16,451 nucleotides of DNA, taken from the NCBI GenBank assembly GCA_029933895.1, contig JAOZNG010000010.1:1-16451 (forward strand), read 5' to 3'. The notes under the pieces were generated by a model that did no database searches, had not been told where the DNA came from, and worked only from the letters and a program-made list of their open reading frames with translations. Origin of the DNA: an archaeon. Lineage in GTDB: Archaea; Altiarchaeota; Altiarchaeia; IMC4; QMZM01. The position numbers and the translations under genes were made by a program. Shown one piece after another: positions 12,201 to 15,200 of the stretch; position 1 is the first letter of the stretch, and each line of letters starts with the position of its first letter.

Positions 12201-15200
12201 GTGGACAGCGACAATGACGGCGTGTGGGACGGTGCGGAGGCCAGGCCCTATTACACCTTCGGGGAGTACCTCTACAGCGACGGGTGGAGTCCGAATCGGA
12301 CAGACCTTGAGGATGAGCTGGGCGCCACACGGTTTGTTGAGAATGTGAATCTGGACTTCCGTGTGACGGATGAACACCTCCAGCTGGACCGCTCAGATGA
12401 GATAACTGCGATCTGCATGAGGGGCGGGGAACTCTACTGGGTTGAGAGGGAGGCGAACAAAAACGTACTTTACAGGTACCGCTCAGGGTTTTATACGCTT
12501 CCTTCTCGCACCGGTCAGCCTGAGAACAGTGTTGAGAAGGTAGCGGAGCTGCCCGATAGTGTCAATGCATATACTATTGTGGACATGGAGGTTAACGGCT
12601 ACGGAGAGGTATATCTTCTTGGCAGAAGCGGCTCTGGGTCTTACAGCTATAAGATATTCGGTTATAAGATAAGTGACAGGACGTGTTACACAGTGAATAG
12701 TCCGGAGGAGCTTTCATACCAGCCCACACTGGGCTGCACGCCCGACGGGGACCTTCTTTACAGCTGGGGGGCCGATGTGAAGATCTATCGGAGGGAGTAC
12801 GCCTCATCCAGCACTCTTTACACCTCCGCTGATAAGGAGAAGTACATAACAACCAACGGCACAGGCGGTCTCTTTATGGTGGAGGAGGATACAAGCGGAT
12901 ACAAGGTTCTGAGGGAGGTTCCCTATGGGGTCTGGATGGGCGCACTCAAGAGGGGTGAGACGCTTTCCGGCAAATTTGTGAACATATTCTACATGGATGG
13001 GGAGAACTTTGAGGATCAGGTAAGGGTTGCAGTTGCAGGAACGGGAGAGGTCATACTGGCGTACACCTCAACAGCAGGGCACTCACCGGAATTCCTCGGC
13101 TATCTGCCGTCCAGTTATGACAAGGACCCGCCGCTGAACAACCAGTATCTGTTTGAGAATATAAGCAGGTCCTCGGTCAGGCCCATATCAGAGCTGGTGG
13201 CATCCTCAAGCGGTGTGATATTCTACCTCAGCGGAGGAGATATTTACCGTATAAGGCGCTCTGTAACGGACCCGCTGAAGTACGACACGGACGGTGACAA
13301 TCTGACGGACGGCTATGATATGGACTTCGGGGATGGGCTGTACTACTACGGCGAGCTGATGAAATACGATGAGGATGTCACTGCGCTTCCATCAAAGAGC
13401 TACAGGGTGATAAACCCAGGTGCCTTCACGCTTGATACAGGTGAGAAGTGCAATCAGGCGAACAAGAGTGTAGGCTACAACCAGTCCTACTGGAGCGATC
13501 CAACATCCGCGGATACTGACGGAGACGGCATATCGGATTATGACGAGATAGGCAGGCTGCACATAGAGTCGGGAAGTGTCTTTATAGATAAGTTCGGAGG
13601 GGTTGCCGGCTACACTGTGAATAAGATTCAATGGGTTTCAATTCCAGATATTGGAGAAAAGGGCGGGGAGATCTATGAGGTTCAGGAGTATGTGGACTGG
13701 GATGACACCGTGATATACGTCCGTTCTGATCCTGTGCTGAGGGACACTGACGGGGACGGAATGACGGACGGCTCAGAGTTTGAATACACCGATGCGACGG
13801 ATCCGGACACGGATGGAGACGGCATACCGGATGGACTTGAGGACTGGAACGATAACGGTCTTGTGGACCTCTATGAGAGCAGTCCAGTTGATGCGGACAC
13901 GGACGATGACGCTCTTCCTGATGGTTGGATAGACGGCTGGGTGGTTTACAGAGACCAGAATGGAACGCTCGTTGGTGAGATCGTCTCCACTGAGAAGGAC
14001 GGGGTGAGGGACCCGTGGGAGGGAGAGGATCTGAATTGCGACGGCCTGAACGGCTTCTTCCTGAGCAGTTCGCTGGTGACCAACAGTTACGTGGACCTGA
14101 ACGTTGAGGTTGATCTGAACAGGCAGCATTTTGTGGAGAAGATACTAATTCCGGTGATGCTCTCGGTGAATGCCACACTTTACTATGACCCGAGACTGGA
14201 TGCGAACGAGGATGGGATAGTGTCGGAGTACGAGGAGGAGCAGGGACTTGTGAACGGAAGCGACAGGGACTGGCCTGGTGAGAGGGGGGTGGACGATGAC
14301 GGGGACGGTTTTGCGGACTACAACGATCCTGAGGTGAATCTGGCCATAGAGAACGCCTTGAGGTATGCGCATTATCTGACGGGGGAGTATGGGGAGAGTG
14401 ACAGGGTCTCGGATGACAACGATGGGATATGGGATATAGCCTTCAGGGCTACAGGAGACGGTGTTGACAACGACGGGGATGGAATCGTAGACGACCTTGA
14501 TATCGCATGTGGCTATGACCCCTACTCGGGTCTTTACTTTGACTATGAGATTTACGTACCGATCTACGACACTGACGGGAACGGTGTGATGAGCTTTGAG
14601 ACCTCCCCGACGCTTGCGGACTCCGATGGGGACGGGATAATAGACGGCTATGAGGTTTACTTTGATCTGAACTACCGGAGCAGTGCGAACGATGTGGACC
14701 TGCACGACGGCAACAGGACCCCGGAGATATCGCTTGACACCGGCACGCCTCTTCAGGACAACGCACCTGACGGCATAGTGGACTACTTCAGGACCTTTAC
14801 GAAGAGATGGCACACTTTCAGCTATCTAGACATAGACTACGATGGGTACATAGCGCCGCTGGATGACGATACGGACGGGGATGGACTTAAGGATTGGGAG
14901 GAGAACAGGGACCTTGACATGCAGATAGACGGAATAACCTCAGTGTGGGACCTATACAACATGACACAGATCACCGCAAGCAGTGCGAACACGACTGTGT
15001 GGGAGCTCTCCACGAGGTATTTCAGCAACCTTCCTGAGAGTGGAGGGAATGAGTACCTTCCGCTTCCTTACGGAGATAAGGTGACCGATTTCAGCTATAA
15101 TACAGACACTCATGTGCTGACCATAAACGAGGACATAGTTCTTGAGCCTGAAGATGGCAGGGAGCCTCCGACGCTGTACATAGTGGTTCCGAGGGATGGC

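Noticed and set aside
13582..14813. Overlapping minus-strand frames of 100-222 codons, including His/Arg/Ser/Pro-rich ones
   Set aside because: Their biased composition is the reverse complement of the GAC/GAT/GAG/GGN-rich acidic repeats on the sense strand.
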